From: Phycisphaerales bacterium
GTDB lineage: Bacteria > Planctomycetota > Phycisphaerae > Phycisphaerales > UBA1924
Direction: 5' to 3'
DNA length: 64,000 bases
Assembly: GCA_029260455.1 (NCBI GenBank)
Contig: JAJDDF010000010.1
Span: 29,865 to 93,864, forward strand
The position numbers were made by a program, and so were the translations under genes. Every line of letters starts with the position of its first letter. Position 1 is the stretch's first letter. Shown here piece by piece: positions 1 to 9,580 of the stretch. The notes beneath the pieces are model-generated. The model was not told where the DNA came from, made no database searches, and saw nothing but the letters and a program-made list of their open reading frames with translations.

Positions 1-920
1 GTGATATTCTGCTTCATGCGGTCGCTGTAGCGCAGGGCGAATCCGCAGCGGCCACAATCGATGTCGTCGAACATCTCCCCATTGAGCTCTATCTTGCGGG
101 CGTCGTTGATCGCGAGCTCTACGCCGGGTGGCATCTTGAAACCTACAAAGCGCAGGCTATCGCCGCGCGAAGCTATGCGCTGCACGAACGCAAACGCCGT
201 GCAGAGCTTGGCACCTATGTAGACGTCGACAATTCAACATCGAATCAGGTCTATGGTGGACACACCGCCAACCGCACCGCGATCCGCGCTATCGAACAAA
301 CACGAGGCGTTGTCCTCACCTGGCAGGGAGATGTGTTGCGCGCGTATTACAGCTCTACTGTCGGCGGCCGCGCCGCAAGCGCTGCAGATACCTGGCCAAC
401 TTCGGGCGCATCAAAGTACAACGCCGCCCTGCCCCTGCAAGCTTCACTCCGAACTGATGTTGATGATTTTTCGCCGCTGTATCGATGGACCGTCGAGCGC
501 CCTCGCCAGTCGCTCTCGCAGCGATTGCGCGCCTGGGCCGAGGTCCATGGCTCTGCGCTGCGGAATATCAAGTTCGTCAAGCGAATCGAAGTATCCAAAG
601 CCAATACATACCATCGTCCAACGGTGTATCGCCTCTATGACGATGATGACCGGTGGTATGAATTGTCCGCAGAATCCTTGCGCGTTGCCTGCAACACTTC
701 AACACCATCGCTTGCGTTCCCATCGAGCAAACAGCGCATCAAAAGCTCTGATTTTGAAGTCATTCTAAAGGGTGACGGGCTTATCTTCAAAGGCCGGGGC
801 TTTGGGCATGGCGTCGGCATGAGCCAGTACGGCGCCGAAGGTATGGCCCGCGCCGGGACCACCGCCGATGACATTCTCATGCACTATTACCCGGGCGCTT
901 TACTCGAACGCGCATACTGA
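1..920 (+). CDS. SpoIID/LytB-domain protein, 5' partial
   Basis: The reading frame is open from base 3, so the N-terminus lies outside the window; about 305 residues are visible. The sequence shows the SpoIID-family hallmarks: YKAQAIAARSYAL near residue 50, SNQVYGG about 25 residues later, YYSSTVGGR after that, and a C-terminal GFGHGVGMSQYGA ending in a YYPGA motif. Proteins of this family include SpoIID, a lytic transglycosylase acting on denuded glycan strands in sporulation, and LytB, an amidase enhancer. In non-sporulating diderms the family is presumed to act on cell-wall glycan in the periplasm. It converges on the lipoprotein gene downstream. Family assignment is firm; the exact enzymatic role is inferred. 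Confidence 0.92.
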   Translation, partial: DILLHAVAVAQGESAAATIDVVEHLPIELYLAGVVDRELYAGWHLETYKAQAIAARSYALHERKRRAELGTYVDVDNSTSNQVYGGHTANRTAIRAIEQTRGVVLTWQGDVLRAYYSSTVGGRAASAADTWPTSGASKYNAALPLQASLRTDVDDFSPLYRWTVERPRQSLSQRLRAWAEVHGSALRNIKFVKRIEVSKANTYHRPTVYRLYDDDDRWYELSAESLRVACNTSTPSLAFPSSKQRIKSSDFEVILKGDGLIFKGRGFGHGVGMSQYGAEGMARAGTTADDILMHYYPGALLERAY

Positions 921-933
921 ATCCATCACGCAT

Positions 934-1941
934 TTATGGCAACAATGTGTACTGCGCCGGCACGCGGGGGATCAACACAAACACCGCCTTGATCGGGCGA
1001 TACGATCGGTCTAACCCGCTCAACATAAAAACGCCAAGCTCCGTTGTGCCTTCAATAGATGGGCCAAACGCATCCGGTACAATCACATCACCACCAGAAA
1101 GTACTTCAAAATCCGGTTTTTTCGCTGCCTCTGGACTCTCTTCTGCATCTGCCTCACCGTGCATTGTCGGGTCGTCAACAGGTGCATGTGCAAACGCTGA
1201 CCAATCCGCATCACTTGAACCGCTCACAATGAAAATCGCATGTGTTGGCAACAGATCAGCACGAAACGTCACCGCATCAAGCACCCGCCCCTGCTCTTGC
1301 AACGTCAAAGCAGCAGCAGGGTCATACATCGCACGCGCAGGATCGCGCCTGCTTGCTTCATGAATCTGCACACCTATTTCTGTTCGCATTACCGCACCGC
1401 CTGGCGTGGGCGCCACCCAGCAGCGCGCAATAATTCGCGGCGTGCCCGCGGGCATGATCATTTCCTGACCATCGACGATCAGGCGTTGCCGCTCGCCAAT
1501 CGTGCGCCCGCGAAGCAGCTCCGTCCACGCAGTCAGTTGCCCGCCCCACTCGCGTCGCCATGTCAACAGTGGCGGGAGCGCCGCATGCACATCCATCACC
1601 TGCTCGATCGGCACCGCAATAACACGAAACCCACTGCGGCGCAGGCGTTCGCGCGCAAAGTACTCAATCGGCATGGGCTCCTCTTCGAACGCGGACAACA
1701 CCCGCGCAACGCGATCACCTGTGTCATCCGTCAACCACGCATGATGCTCCATGCCCATCCGTGCACCAAGTGCCAAAGGCTGCGTCGCATCAAGAGCGCC
1801 TGACTGCACAATATGCAGATTGCCAAGTGCTGTGTTCGAAGCTCTTGCCGTACTGGACGTACTCGCACATCCGCACACCATCACCAATAGCACAAACAGC
1901 ACACCACTCAGCCCAAAACCCCACAGCGCGCGCCCGTCCAT
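934..1941 (-). CDS. Hypothetical lipoprotein
   Basis: About 335 residues. The N-terminus has a hydrophobic segment followed by VMVCGC, a plausible lipobox, so the product is probably an envelope lipoprotein. No domain was recognised in the mature part, which is mixed in composition with an acidic patch near residue 270. I chose the ATG at 1941; an in-frame TTG at 1947 overlaps the stop of the LOG gene upstream. Last gene of a minus-strand operon with the LOG protein and the AsmA-like protein, which hints at an envelope-related job, but nothing in the sequence fixes a function. Confidence 0.8.
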   Translation of the reverse strand: MDGRALWGFGLSGVLFVLLVMVCGCASTSSTARASNTALGNLHIVQSGALDATQPLALGARMGMEHHAWLTDDTGDRVARVLSAFEEEPMPIEYFARERLRRSGFRVIAVPIEQVMDVHAALPPLLTWRREWGGQLTAWTELLRGRTIGERQRLIVDGQEMIMPAGTPRIIARCWVAPTPGGAVMRTEIGVQIHEASRRDPARAMYDPAAALTLQEQGRVLDAVTFRADLLPTHAIFIVSGSSDADWSAFAHAPVDDPTMHGEADAEESPEAAKKPDFEVLSGGDVIVPDAFGPSIEGTTELGVFMLSGLDRSYRPIKAVFVLIPRVPAQYTLLP

Positions 1942-1943
1942 AA

Positions 1944-3125
1944 TCAATAAATCTCACTCGGGTGCAATGCTGCATCATCAGATGGCTCAAACTCATTGAT
2001 TCGATCTATCAACCGGCGCACAAGCCCAAAACCATGCTTGGTGTGCGTGAAGACCAAACGCGGCAACTCCCGATGCTCTTTCTCGTTGTCATAGGCACCA
2101 CGCTGGGTGATCTTGCCCGTTTTGATCAGCGCCCCAAACTCTTCATTCAACCGATCAACATCACCCTGCTGCAATGGCTTGCGAATGCGTATGACAAGGT
2201 CATCTTTCACATAGCGTGAAGAATGATAATTCTTATAAAAACGCTCGATGTGTGCCACTGCGTCCGCCGCATCCTGCGTGATGTAATACAGATTCAAATC
2301 TTCCGCAGAAATCATGTCGTGCCCAAGCAGTGACCTGCGCGCATAATTGTCCCAGTGTTTCCAGTAATCGCCCCCCGCATGTTCAAGCAACACGATCGGC
2401 ACAATTGCGGATCGCCCGGTCTGCACCAATGTGAGCGCCTCGTACAGTTCATCCTGCGTCCCAAACCCGCCCGGGTACACCGCCACTGCTTCACACTGGC
2501 TGAGAAACATCAACTTGCGCGTGAAGAAATATCGGAAATTAATCAGCTTTTCATCACCCGCGATCACCGAGTTTGCATTGGTTTCAAAGGGCAATCGAAT
2601 TGAAAGACCAAATGACGATGCGGCCCCAGGGCCAAGATGCCCCGCCTTCATGATGCCATCACCGGCGCCTGTAATACACAACCACTCACGGTCTGCCATC
2701 ATCTTGGAGAATTCAACACACGCCGCAAAATCTGGATCATCTTCCGGCGTGCGCGCCGAACCGAAGATCGAAATCATCGGCTGATCTTCATACCGCTCAA
2801 ACACCTGATAGGCGTAACGCAGCTCTTTGAACGCTGCAGTCAGCAATTTCAGTTCGCCCGCCCCGCGCTTGTCGTACACCAGCTTGAGTGATGTGATGAT
2901 CTGATCGCGAATCAGCTTGCCTTCAAAGGTTGTGGTGTCGCCGCCGCACTCGCCGATCATCCCGTCGACCATTGCCACAAAATCTGCATCATCCACGCGC
3001 CGACCCGAACCATGCTTGCCTGTAATGGGTCCGATGGTGTCTGGATCAGGGATTGTTTCATCAAGTCGTTCGTTTCGAGACATACCCCGCGCAGAACGCT
3101 CGGGACCATTTGATTCTGAAGACAT
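1944..3125 (-). CDS. LOG-family (TIGR00730-like) nucleotide-hydrolase homologue
   Basis: About 393 residues. The Rossmann-type core carries SIFGSAR (about residue 120), GAGDGIMKA, and the family signature PGGFGTQDELYE (about residue 220), the nucleotide-binding loop of LOG/'lysine decarboxylase-like' proteins. Characterised members are cytokinin-activating phosphoribohydrolases or nucleotide 5'-monophosphate nucleosidases such as PpnN. This copy is longer than the roughly 190-residue LOG type, with extra N- and C-terminal segments. The start is placed at the ATG at 3125 because a GGAAGG ribosome-binding site sits just upstream; a longer frame to 3209 would overlap the AsmA-like gene. The substrate cannot be read from sequence. 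Confidence 0.9.
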   Translation of the reverse strand: MSSESNGPERSARGMSRNERLDETIPDPDTIGPITGKHGSGRRVDDADFVAMVDGMIGECGGDTTTFEGKLIRDQIITSLKLVYDKRGAGELKLLTAAFKELRYAYQVFERYEDQPMISIFGSARTPEDDPDFAACVEFSKMMADREWLCITGAGDGIMKAGHLGPGAASSFGLSIRLPFETNANSVIAGDEKLINFRYFFTRKLMFLSQCEAVAVYPGGFGTQDELYEALTLVQTGRSAIVPIVLLEHAGGDYWKHWDNYARRSLLGHDMISAEDLNLYYITQDAADAVAHIERFYKNYHSSRYVKDDLVIRIRKPLQQGDVDRLNEEFGALIKTGKITQRGAYDNEKEHRELPRLVFTHTKHGFGLVRRLIDRINEFEPSDDAALHPSEIY

Positions 3126-3180
3126 TTCTTTTTTCCTTCCGCCGCCGCCTCTTGTGACCGCTTCGTGTATTCTTGTTCGT

Positions 3181-6100
3181 CTAATCCTGCTCGCCGTTGT
3201 TGCCCGCATCGACTTGGCTGGGTTTCGATTTCACCCGGTCGCGCCGCCTGGCATCTCCTGAGACGATCGCATCAAAAAGCGATCGCGTTGCTTGCAACTG
3301 TTGATACTTCACCTCTGGATCATAAAGCGTTCCGGTCACCCTCGCTGTCGCCACCTCATTGCGCAACAATTCAGTCAACTCTGTCAGCACCGGTGTCTTG
3401 AGCAGCGACTGCGTCGTAAACGTGATATCCAGTTCAAGCCCCGGCCACCGCAATTCACCCGTGCCAACCACCGCCACACTCGCCGATTCCGCAAACACCT
3501 CTTCGAAAATCATCCGTGACCCATCGACATACCATTCGGCATACGCAAATGTCACCGGCTCATCCACCGGCACCTGCAAACTTGACAACTTCACAAGTTG
3601 AACCAAGCCGGGCAATTGCAACACCTGCATCTTTGGCGCATCATCAGGCGTTTGAAGACGCAACATCCCCCGCCCCTGCCGCCCGGCCCCGCCAACTGCC
3701 CCGCGCAAACTCATGTCTGCAAACAGTTCACCACTGCCCGGCACCGCGTCATCATCCATCTCCTGACTCTCGCCACTGCGCAGGTCCTTCAACATCTCCT
3801 TGAAATCCACGCGATCAAAACTCGCGTGCAATTCCCAGTCGCCTGTGCCACCATCCGCGGCATGCCCGCCCAAGCCGCGCACCGCACCAGATGCAGACAG
3901 TCGCCCGTCGTACAACGCACCTTGCGGCACCTGTACAACATAGGAACCCGCCTCCGGCGTAGACCTCACCCGCCCATGCACATCATGGACCAACATCGAT
4001 GCGGCCCTGGCTTGCTCAACGGTAAACGCAATGGAAACATCATTGGCCGCTTCGCCTTCGCGTTGCCACGCACGAACCGAAGCTGTACCCACCGCATCGG
4101 AAATCGTAACCCCCGGGTCCATCGACATGCCCGATACCGTCACCTCGCCTTCAAACCCGGATAAGCGCACTCCAGTTGCCTCATCAAACCAGTTCGCACG
4201 CACTTTGCCATCTTGCACCGACACCGGCCCATGCACTTCAAAGGCAAGTTCCTCAAAAACCGAGTTCAACACCCCCGGAAGCGCAGCGCGTACCCCCGCA
4301 GATAGTGTTGGCACCCGCCCATTGATGCGCCCTGCAAAAGAAAATGGCTCCACTTCATCCCGCGCCCATTGTCCGTCAACAGCAAGCGCCACACCGTCGC
4401 CCTGCCCGTCGAGAACAATCCGTCCGCCCACCGGGGAAAGTTCTATTTCTCCAGTCAATTCATCAAGTGCAAGCCTTTCGCCGCCTGACACAAGCGAAAG
4501 ACTCCCCGGACTGATGACACCTGTCACATCACGCTTTCCGTCGGCATGAGATGAAAGCACGACATCCGCAGCAAACCTGCCGCCCAGGCCATTGTCATTC
4601 ATCCACGCAGCAAATTCGGGCGCTGTCTCTTGTGCAACGGCGCGCACAATCAGAGATCCGATGTCGCCGCCCTCGATGCCAACAATAAGCTGCAGCACAT
4701 CCTCTTCGTTCTTTTCCTGCGCTGCGCCAAGACCCGCATCATCAAGATGTATTTCACCATCCAGCGCCACGTGCCCGCAAGGCGCACCATCAAAGCCCAT
4801 CGCACCAGAAAGCTTTTCAAACCGCGCACGCCCCGGCGTCAGTTCAATCGAACCCGTCGAATCAAGCAGTTGAAGACGCCCCCCCCATCCATTCAGCGCC
4901 ATCTCATCGAGCGCTGTAAAATGCACGGCATACTCGAGTGCCTCATCCTGCACCGACACTTCCACGTCGAGATCCGCATGCCCGCCCGGCAGATGCTCCC
5001 CGCGCGTATGTGCAATCTCCGCCGCAGCCTCAGGCGCAAACGCCGCCACCACCGCCTCAACCGGCGCAGACAGATCAAGTCCCTCGGCCTGAAGCTGCAC
5101 TTCAATCGTACTCGCACTGCCATCTTCACGAAGGTCTACCGCCGCCTGTCCAGCCACACGCGCCTCACCAATTCGCCCTGCAACCTCATTCACGCGCACC
5201 GCATCTCGTCCTACAGTCAAGTCAAGTTGCATATCGTCAAGTGACAAAACACTGCCATGAATACTCGGCCGCGCCGCGAGCAACTGCCCGAGCGCATGGA
5301 CATCAAATGTTGTGCGATTCAGATCGTTGGGATCAGGAAAAATCCGAACCTCCGCTTTCACAGCACCGCGCACTGCGAGTTTGCGTATCGCTCGCGCAGG
5401 GGAAAACGCTGCCTTTTCATCGCCCGGAATCGCTGCCAGAAGCACTTCATCCATCGGCACATCGCGTATCGAAATATCTATATCAGGCGTGTACTCTGTC
5501 GCACCCTCCGCAACCGCCACGCGCCCGTGAGCCGTGCCCGTGGCGCCGGTTGGTGAATCAAACCGCGTTTGCTCAATCGCCACTTCTTTCTCATTCACTC
5601 GCACCAGAACATCGTGCGCCACCACCGGATATGCAAATGCATGTGGAAGCAGACCCGCCATCGGTGAACGCACATCTATCGTCGCTCGAAAATCGTTCCC
5701 TGCACCCGCCTCGCGCTCGAGACGCAGGTCAAGGTCAAGCAGGCCCCCCATATCGAATACCGGAAGCCGCGCTGTCGCCTCACACTGTGCAACAACTCCA
5801 CGGTGCTTTTCAATATCCATCATTGATTCATCAGACGCCCGCGCATCTGCGAGTGCACGCCGCGCCTCGGCAAGTGCAATCTGGTTCGCCGCAGCAGATG
5901 CCGACGTCACGATATCGCCCTTCGCATACAGCGCTTCCACCTTCGGCATATCCATCAAGATATCGAAAATTCGCTGTATGTTCTCTGGCAAACACGTGCG
6001 AAGAAACGGATCCACAGGAACATCTGTCAGCGCAAGCCGGATATCCACCGCTGCTTTGTCATCTGGTGGCGCGACACGCCCGGATACTGAAAGATGCGCT

Positions 6101-7479
6101 CCGGTTGGCGAAACACCGCGAAAATCAATCACGCGCACTTCGTCAGCATCAAACTCGACGCGCCCCGTAATATGTTCAAAGGGATAGGGGTATTGCTCAT
6201 ACTGGACCATCCCTTCTGCAACTTGCACCGCACCTTCGCTGATCACCTGCGCAGGTGTTCCGTCTGCACGCGGTGCACCCCGCGAGGCGCTCACCCAACC
6301 AGACAGCACCATGCTTGGCTGCGAAAAATTTTCAAAAATTGTGCGCACAACTTCGGGAGCCATCCCAAGCAACACCGACCGTTCTTCCACCGTAAGTGTC
6401 GGCACATCGAGCCGAACAAAAAACGGTGCATCCTCGGTCAATCCCCCATACCGCAATGCCACTGCAACTTCAATATCCTCGGCAAAGCCCTGCAATGTTG
6501 CCTCGACGCCAGCCAGCGTGAGCTGAATCGGGCCGCTCACCTCCCGCATCGCAAGAAGCGTGCGCCCCCCAATTGCATCTTCGATCGGCACATTCATATC
6601 AACTGCGCGCAGCTCAAGTGATGCCTCCACCGCTGAACCCGGAGCATATGCAAACCGCGCCGAATCAATCTCTCCGCGCACATCCATCATCGCCCACAGT
6701 TCCCGATACGGGCCCGGCGCCGTGCGATCAGAGAATTGCTCTAAATCAAGGCCCTCCATCGTGACGTCAATCTGTCCCGTATCAGCATTGAGCAATCCCG
6801 TGACATGCAATGTGCCATCCCCAGCAGCTGCCCCCGGTGCATCGGGTTTCTTTTCTGTCAATTCGATGTCATACACGGATGGATCGTCCGGCCTTTGATA
6901 CAACCCCCCGCGCACCGACATCTGCGAACGCTCCTGATAGTGCTCACCATCATGTTCGCCAAGTTCAATAACGCCATCGATGATCGTCAGTGCGGGCAAC
7001 CGCCCTGCGCGGCCGCGCTGCGCCGGACGTTTCAACAGCCCAAGATTCAATACGCCTCTCGGATTCACACTCAGTCTCACGCGCGGACGGATGAGCTTCA
7101 CACTCTTCACACTCGCCCGACCCGTCAGCATGCCAGAAAGATCAAGCGTGATCTGTGCCTCTTCCGTACTCAATACTTCGCCGCCTGTGCCAGGCAGCGC
7201 TGGCGTGCGCACACGCAAGCCCTTCACCACAACCACCCCGCCCCGCATGAGCGTCACGCGTTCAGCGCTCGAAGACACACCGAGCATGCCATCGATCCGC
7301 CCAATCAAGATCGATTTCAATAAGGGCGTTTGTGTCAAGGCAATCACGCTGCCCAACACGAGAACAATCGCCCCGGCACACAGGCGCCTTACCAGCCGCC
7401 ACCGACGCCGTTTCGGAATACCGACGTTCACCGCTTTCCGCGGCGGGGTCTTCGTGTTGATCGGGACTCTTTTGGACAT
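3181..7479 (-). CDS. Large AsmA-like / DUF3971-type protein
   Basis: About 1432 residues. A basic N-terminus (KRRRWR) is followed by one transmembrane helix (around residues 33-50), then a very long beta-rich region without cysteines or catalytic motifs. Features match the AsmA/TamB/YhdP class: an N-terminal anchor, repeated 'L..L.G..' strands, a repeated pattern of short beta segments ending in glycine, and a C-terminal block resembling the AsmA-like C-terminal region. Family members form groove-shaped bridges that move phospholipid between inner and outer membranes. The start at 7479 has GGAG just upstream; a longer frame reaches 7545. First gene of the operon with the LOG protein and a lipoprotein. 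The lipid-transport role is inferred from family. Confidence 0.8.
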   Translation of the reverse strand: MSKRVPINTKTPPRKAVNVGIPKRRRWRLVRRLCAGAIVLVLGSVIALTQTPLLKSILIGRIDGMLGVSSSAERVTLMRGGVVVVKGLRVRTPALPGTGGEVLSTEEAQITLDLSGMLTGRASVKSVKLIRPRVRLSVNPRGVLNLGLLKRPAQRGRAGRLPALTIIDGVIELGEHDGEHYQERSQMSVRGGLYQRPDDPSVYDIELTEKKPDAPGAAAGDGTLHVTGLLNADTGQIDVTMEGLDLEQFSDRTAPGPYRELWAMMDVRGEIDSARFAYAPGSAVEASLELRAVDMNVPIEDAIGGRTLLAMREVSGPIQLTLAGVEATLQGFAEDIEVAVALRYGGLTEDAPFFVRLDVPTLTVEERSVLLGMAPEVVRTIFENFSQPSMVLSGWVSASRGAPRADGTPAQVISEGAVQVAEGMVQYEQYPYPFEHITGRVEFDADEVRVIDFRGVSPTGAHLSVSGRVAPPDDKAAVDIRLALTDVPVDPFLRTCLPENIQRIFDILMDMPKVEALYAKGDIVTSASAAANQIALAEARRALADARASDESMMDIEKHRGVVAQCEATARLPVFDMGGLLDLDLRLEREAGAGNDFRATIDVRSPMAGLLPHAFAYPVVAHDVLVRVNEKEVAIEQTRFDSPTGATGTAHGRVAVAEGATEYTPDIDISIRDVPMDEVLLAAIPGDEKAAFSPARAIRKLAVRGAVKAEVRIFPDPNDLNRTTFDVHALGQLLAARPSIHGSVLSLDDMQLDLTVGRDAVRVNEVAGRIGEARVAGQAAVDLREDGSASTIEVQLQAEGLDLSAPVEAVVAAFAPEAAAEIAHTRGEHLPGGHADLDVEVSVQDEALEYAVHFTALDEMALNGWGGRLQLLDSTGSIELTPGRARFEKLSGAMGFDGAPCGHVALDGEIHLDDAGLGAAQEKNEEDVLQLIVGIEGGDIGSLIVRAVAQETAPEFAAWMNDNGLGGRFAADVVLSSHADGKRDVTGVISPGSLSLVSGGERLALDELTGEIELSPVGGRIVLDGQGDGVALAVDGQWARDEVEPFSFAGRINGRVPTLSAGVRAALPGVLNSVFEELAFEVHGPVSVQDGKVRANWFDEATGVRLSGFEGEVTVSGMSMDPGVTISDAVGTASVRAWQREGEAANDVSIAFTVEQARAASMLVHDVHGRVRSTPEAGSYVVQVPQGALYDGRLSASGAVRGLGGHAADGGTGDWELHASFDRVDFKEMLKDLRSGESQEMDDDAVPGSGELFADMSLRGAVGGAGRQGRGMLRLQTPDDAPKMQVLQLPGLVQLVKLSSLQVPVDEPVTFAYAEWYVDGSRMIFEEVFAESASVAVVGTGELRWPGLELDITFTTQSLLKTPVLTELTELLRNEVATARVTGTLYDPEVKYQQLQATRSLFDAIVSGDARRRDRVKSKPSQVDAGNNGEQD

Positions 7480-7588
7480 AGTGCTCCATAATGATCGGAA
7501 CCGTGCGCTACGGCTATACTCGCATCGCCTCGTCCGGGATGCCACGCCTTCCTCATTCGGTGGGCAGATTCACCTCGGCCGAAAGCAC

Positions 7589-7976
7589 GCGCCCGTAGCT
7601 CAGCAGGATAGAGCGGCGGTTTCCTTCTTGATAAGAGGGGCCCGGGTCGGCAACGGCCCGAGGCGAACCGGGTGAACTCGGGGAAACCCCACCTGCGGCC
7701 TTTTCCGCAGAGGGCAATCCCGAGCCAAGTCGAGGATCGGGGTACGGGATTCCATATGCCCGTCGATCCACGGAAGGTGTAGAGACCAGCGGGTGAGCTG
7801 CCCCAGCAATACCCCCGCACCAGACGGCCCCAACTGGGACCAACTGGAAGCGCCCGGCACCCGCGAATCCGGCCCCTCAACAAGGGGCACGCGGGTGATG
7901 AGATGGTCCGGTCCGGCGGGAGAACCGTCGGGGGTACCGAAACCGCAGGTCGGAGGTTCGAGTCCTCCCGGGCGCG
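7589..7976 (+). tRNA. tRNA-Arg (anticodon CCU), interrupted by an intron
   Basis: The 5' exon 7589-7625 holds the acceptor strand GCGCCCG, the D arm (GCTC/GAGC), the 5' anticodon stem GCGGT and loop bases TTCCT. The 3' exon 7940-7976 holds AA, the 3' stem ACCGC, variable AGGTC, the T arm GGAGG-TTCGAGT-CCTCC and acceptor CGGGCGC plus discriminator G. Joining the exons gives a 74-nt cloverleaf with all stems fully paired; the anticodon is CCT at 34-36, so it reads AGG. CCA is not encoded. Acceptor stem 7+7 and T stem 5+5 are perfect, which makes chance unlikely. The interruption lies between positions 36 and 37. Confidence 0.93.
7626..7939 (+). ncRNA. Group I intron (IC3-like) in the tRNA-Arg anticodon loop
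   Basis: 314 nt. P1 is readable: exon UCCU and the first intron bases UCUU pair with AAGA and GGGG across a short GAU loop, giving the invariant U-G wobble exactly at the 5' splice site. The intron ends in G (7939), as required of omega-G. Core motifs are present: GCAATCCCGAGCCAAG (about 7708), GGTGTAGAGACCAG (about 7771), and AGATGGTCCGGTCC (about 7901). GACCA and TGGTC of the last two can form P7; CTCGGG and CCCGAG can form P4. The wording resembles the cyanobacterial tRNA-Leu and proteobacterial tRNA-Arg introns. No homing endonuclease frame is present. Self-splicing is inferred. Confidence 0.88.
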
Positions 7977-8167
7977 CTTTGAGAACGTCCCAGAAATGGG
8001 CTCCCGGCAACTCCGCAGGTTCTGCGCGGTACCGCCCGTGGATGAGGTATGCTTGTCCTGCGTCGCCAAAGGTGGCTGGATCAGGCTGACGCACAAGTCG
8101 ATGTGGATTCAAAGGTAGTGCTCCGCCTGGTGCGGAGTGGTGATTGCATGTGATGGGGGTGCTTGAA

Positions 8168-9421
8168 ATGTTTCGTCAGTTCAACCAAGTTTCGAACGCG
8201 TTTATTGGAACCATGCTTGCAGCAGGGCTTGGTTGCGCTGCCGTTGCCACCTTGTCCGGGTGTGATCAGGCCCCGGCGGCCACGTCCACCGAGAATGCCT
8301 CGAACGTGGACGTTTCCAACACTTCCGCAACGGACCAACAGCAGACTGCACCCACACCTGCTCCTGCGCCAACCGTGAAACCCCGCGCCACGCCCGTTGC
8401 AATAAACCCCGCCATGCCGGGCAATACACCTGGTGCCAAACTGGTGTTCGACTCGCTCATCTATGACTTCGGCACCGTCTACACCGCGGGCGCGCTCAAA
8501 GGCACATACGACTTCAAGAATGAAGGCACCGCCGACTTGCTCGTGACCCGCGTCAAGCCCGGGTGCGGATGCACTTCCTCAAACGCCGCCGAACTCGAAA
8601 ACACCACCTACAAACCAGGCGCAGGCGGGCAGATCAAATTCACCTTCAACCCGAAGGGTCAGGGTCAGCAAAACAAAACCATCACCGTTGTCTCGACAAA
8701 TGAAGAACAATCTACGATCTATTTGCAGCTTCGTGCCAACGTTCTCCCATCGGTCAAGATCATGGCTTCGGCAGCGCAGTTCGGCAACATTCGAGCCGGA
8801 GAATCAGGCAAGGCCGTCATTCAGCTTCAAAGCCGCGATCCAGAGTTTTATGTGAAAGATATTCTTCTTCCAGATGACACGCAGCTCACATGGACATTTG
8901 AGCGCCTTGAAGGCCATCCCGATGCGGAGTACCCGGGCGTCGGTCAGGTCGTCTTCAAAAGCAACGCAAACTCACCCACTGGACCGATCTCAGAACAAAC
9001 AAAAATTCAGGTCTATGCCAAAGTCCCAGAAGTGCCTGACCAGACAGACACAGAGTTCCGCGCTGTTGTGGGCGGCAATATCCTTGCGAAGTTCTCATTT
9101 GAGCCTCGATTCCTGCGCTTCCCAACTTCATCGCCAGGTGATGTCGTCGAAGCGCGCACAATCATCAGCCACCTCGAAGGCAACGCTTTCAAAATCCTCA
9201 AGGTAGAATTCGACAAGACCGGTTCCCCCGGCGACGACTTCACCTTGAGCTTCGAGGAAGTGGCTGGCTCCGAGGGCAAAATGCATGAGGTCATCTTGCG
9301 GGGTACCTGCCCGCCGCTCGGACGCTCTTTCCGAGGTGCGATTTATGTCTACTCCGATGTAGAAAATCATGGCCCGGTCACGCTGCGGTACAACGGCATC
9401 ATCCGCCCGATTCGCAAATAG
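8168..9421 (+). CDS. DUF1573 lipoprotein
   Basis: About 417 residues. A signal peptide ends in the lipobox LSGC (about residue 30), followed by a low-complexity T/A/P-rich linker. The DUF1573 domain follows: YDFGTV, FKNEG, and VKPGCGCTSS, the conserved cysteine-containing core, near residues 95-135. The rest looks like further immunoglobulin-like beta domains. DUF1573 proteins are abundant, surface-associated and of unknown function in Bacteroidetes and Planctomycetes. The ATG at 8168 is chosen because it leaves a standard signal peptide; TTG (8144) and ATG (8153) upstream are in frame. The gene follows the tRNA; a CTCCGC/GCGGAG hairpin lies in the 5' region near 8123. Confidence 0.88.
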   Translation: MFRQFNQVSNAFIGTMLAAGLGCAAVATLSGCDQAPAATSTENASNVDVSNTSATDQQQTAPTPAPAPTVKPRATPVAINPAMPGNTPGAKLVFDSLIYDFGTVYTAGALKGTYDFKNEGTADLLVTRVKPGCGCTSSNAAELENTTYKPGAGGQIKFTFNPKGQGQQNKTITVVSTNEEQSTIYLQLRANVLPSVKIMASAAQFGNIRAGESGKAVIQLQSRDPEFYVKDILLPDDTQLTWTFERLEGHPDAEYPGVGQVVFKSNANSPTGPISEQTKIQVYAKVPEVPDQTDTEFRAVVGGNILAKFSFEPRFLRFPTSSPGDVVEARTIISHLEGNAFKILKVEFDKTGSPGDDFTLSFEEVAGSEGKMHEVILRGTCPPLGRSFRGAIYVYSDVENHGPVTLRYNGIIRPIRK

Positions 9422-9580
9422 ACCCGCCGTTGATGATGAGACATCCCGGAAGCCCCCGAGCAGGAATCTCGGCAAACCTCGCGGAGTATTCACGTCCGGG
9501 AACATTGCTTTCTGGTGCGCATTGCCCTGATCCGCTTTCATTGTGCCCGTATTGAGGCATGCTGAACTCCAGATTCAGCA

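Noticed and set aside
4938..6170. Open plus-strand frame of 410 codons opposite the AsmA-like gene
   Set aside because: Proline/histidine/arginine-rich shadow of the real minus-strand gene; no domain, ribosome-binding site or coding-like composition.
7626..7939. Homing endonuclease inside the intron
   Set aside because: Frames in this stretch have no LAGLIDADG, HNH or GIY-YIG motif; the long frames here run through the tRNA exons and are artefacts.
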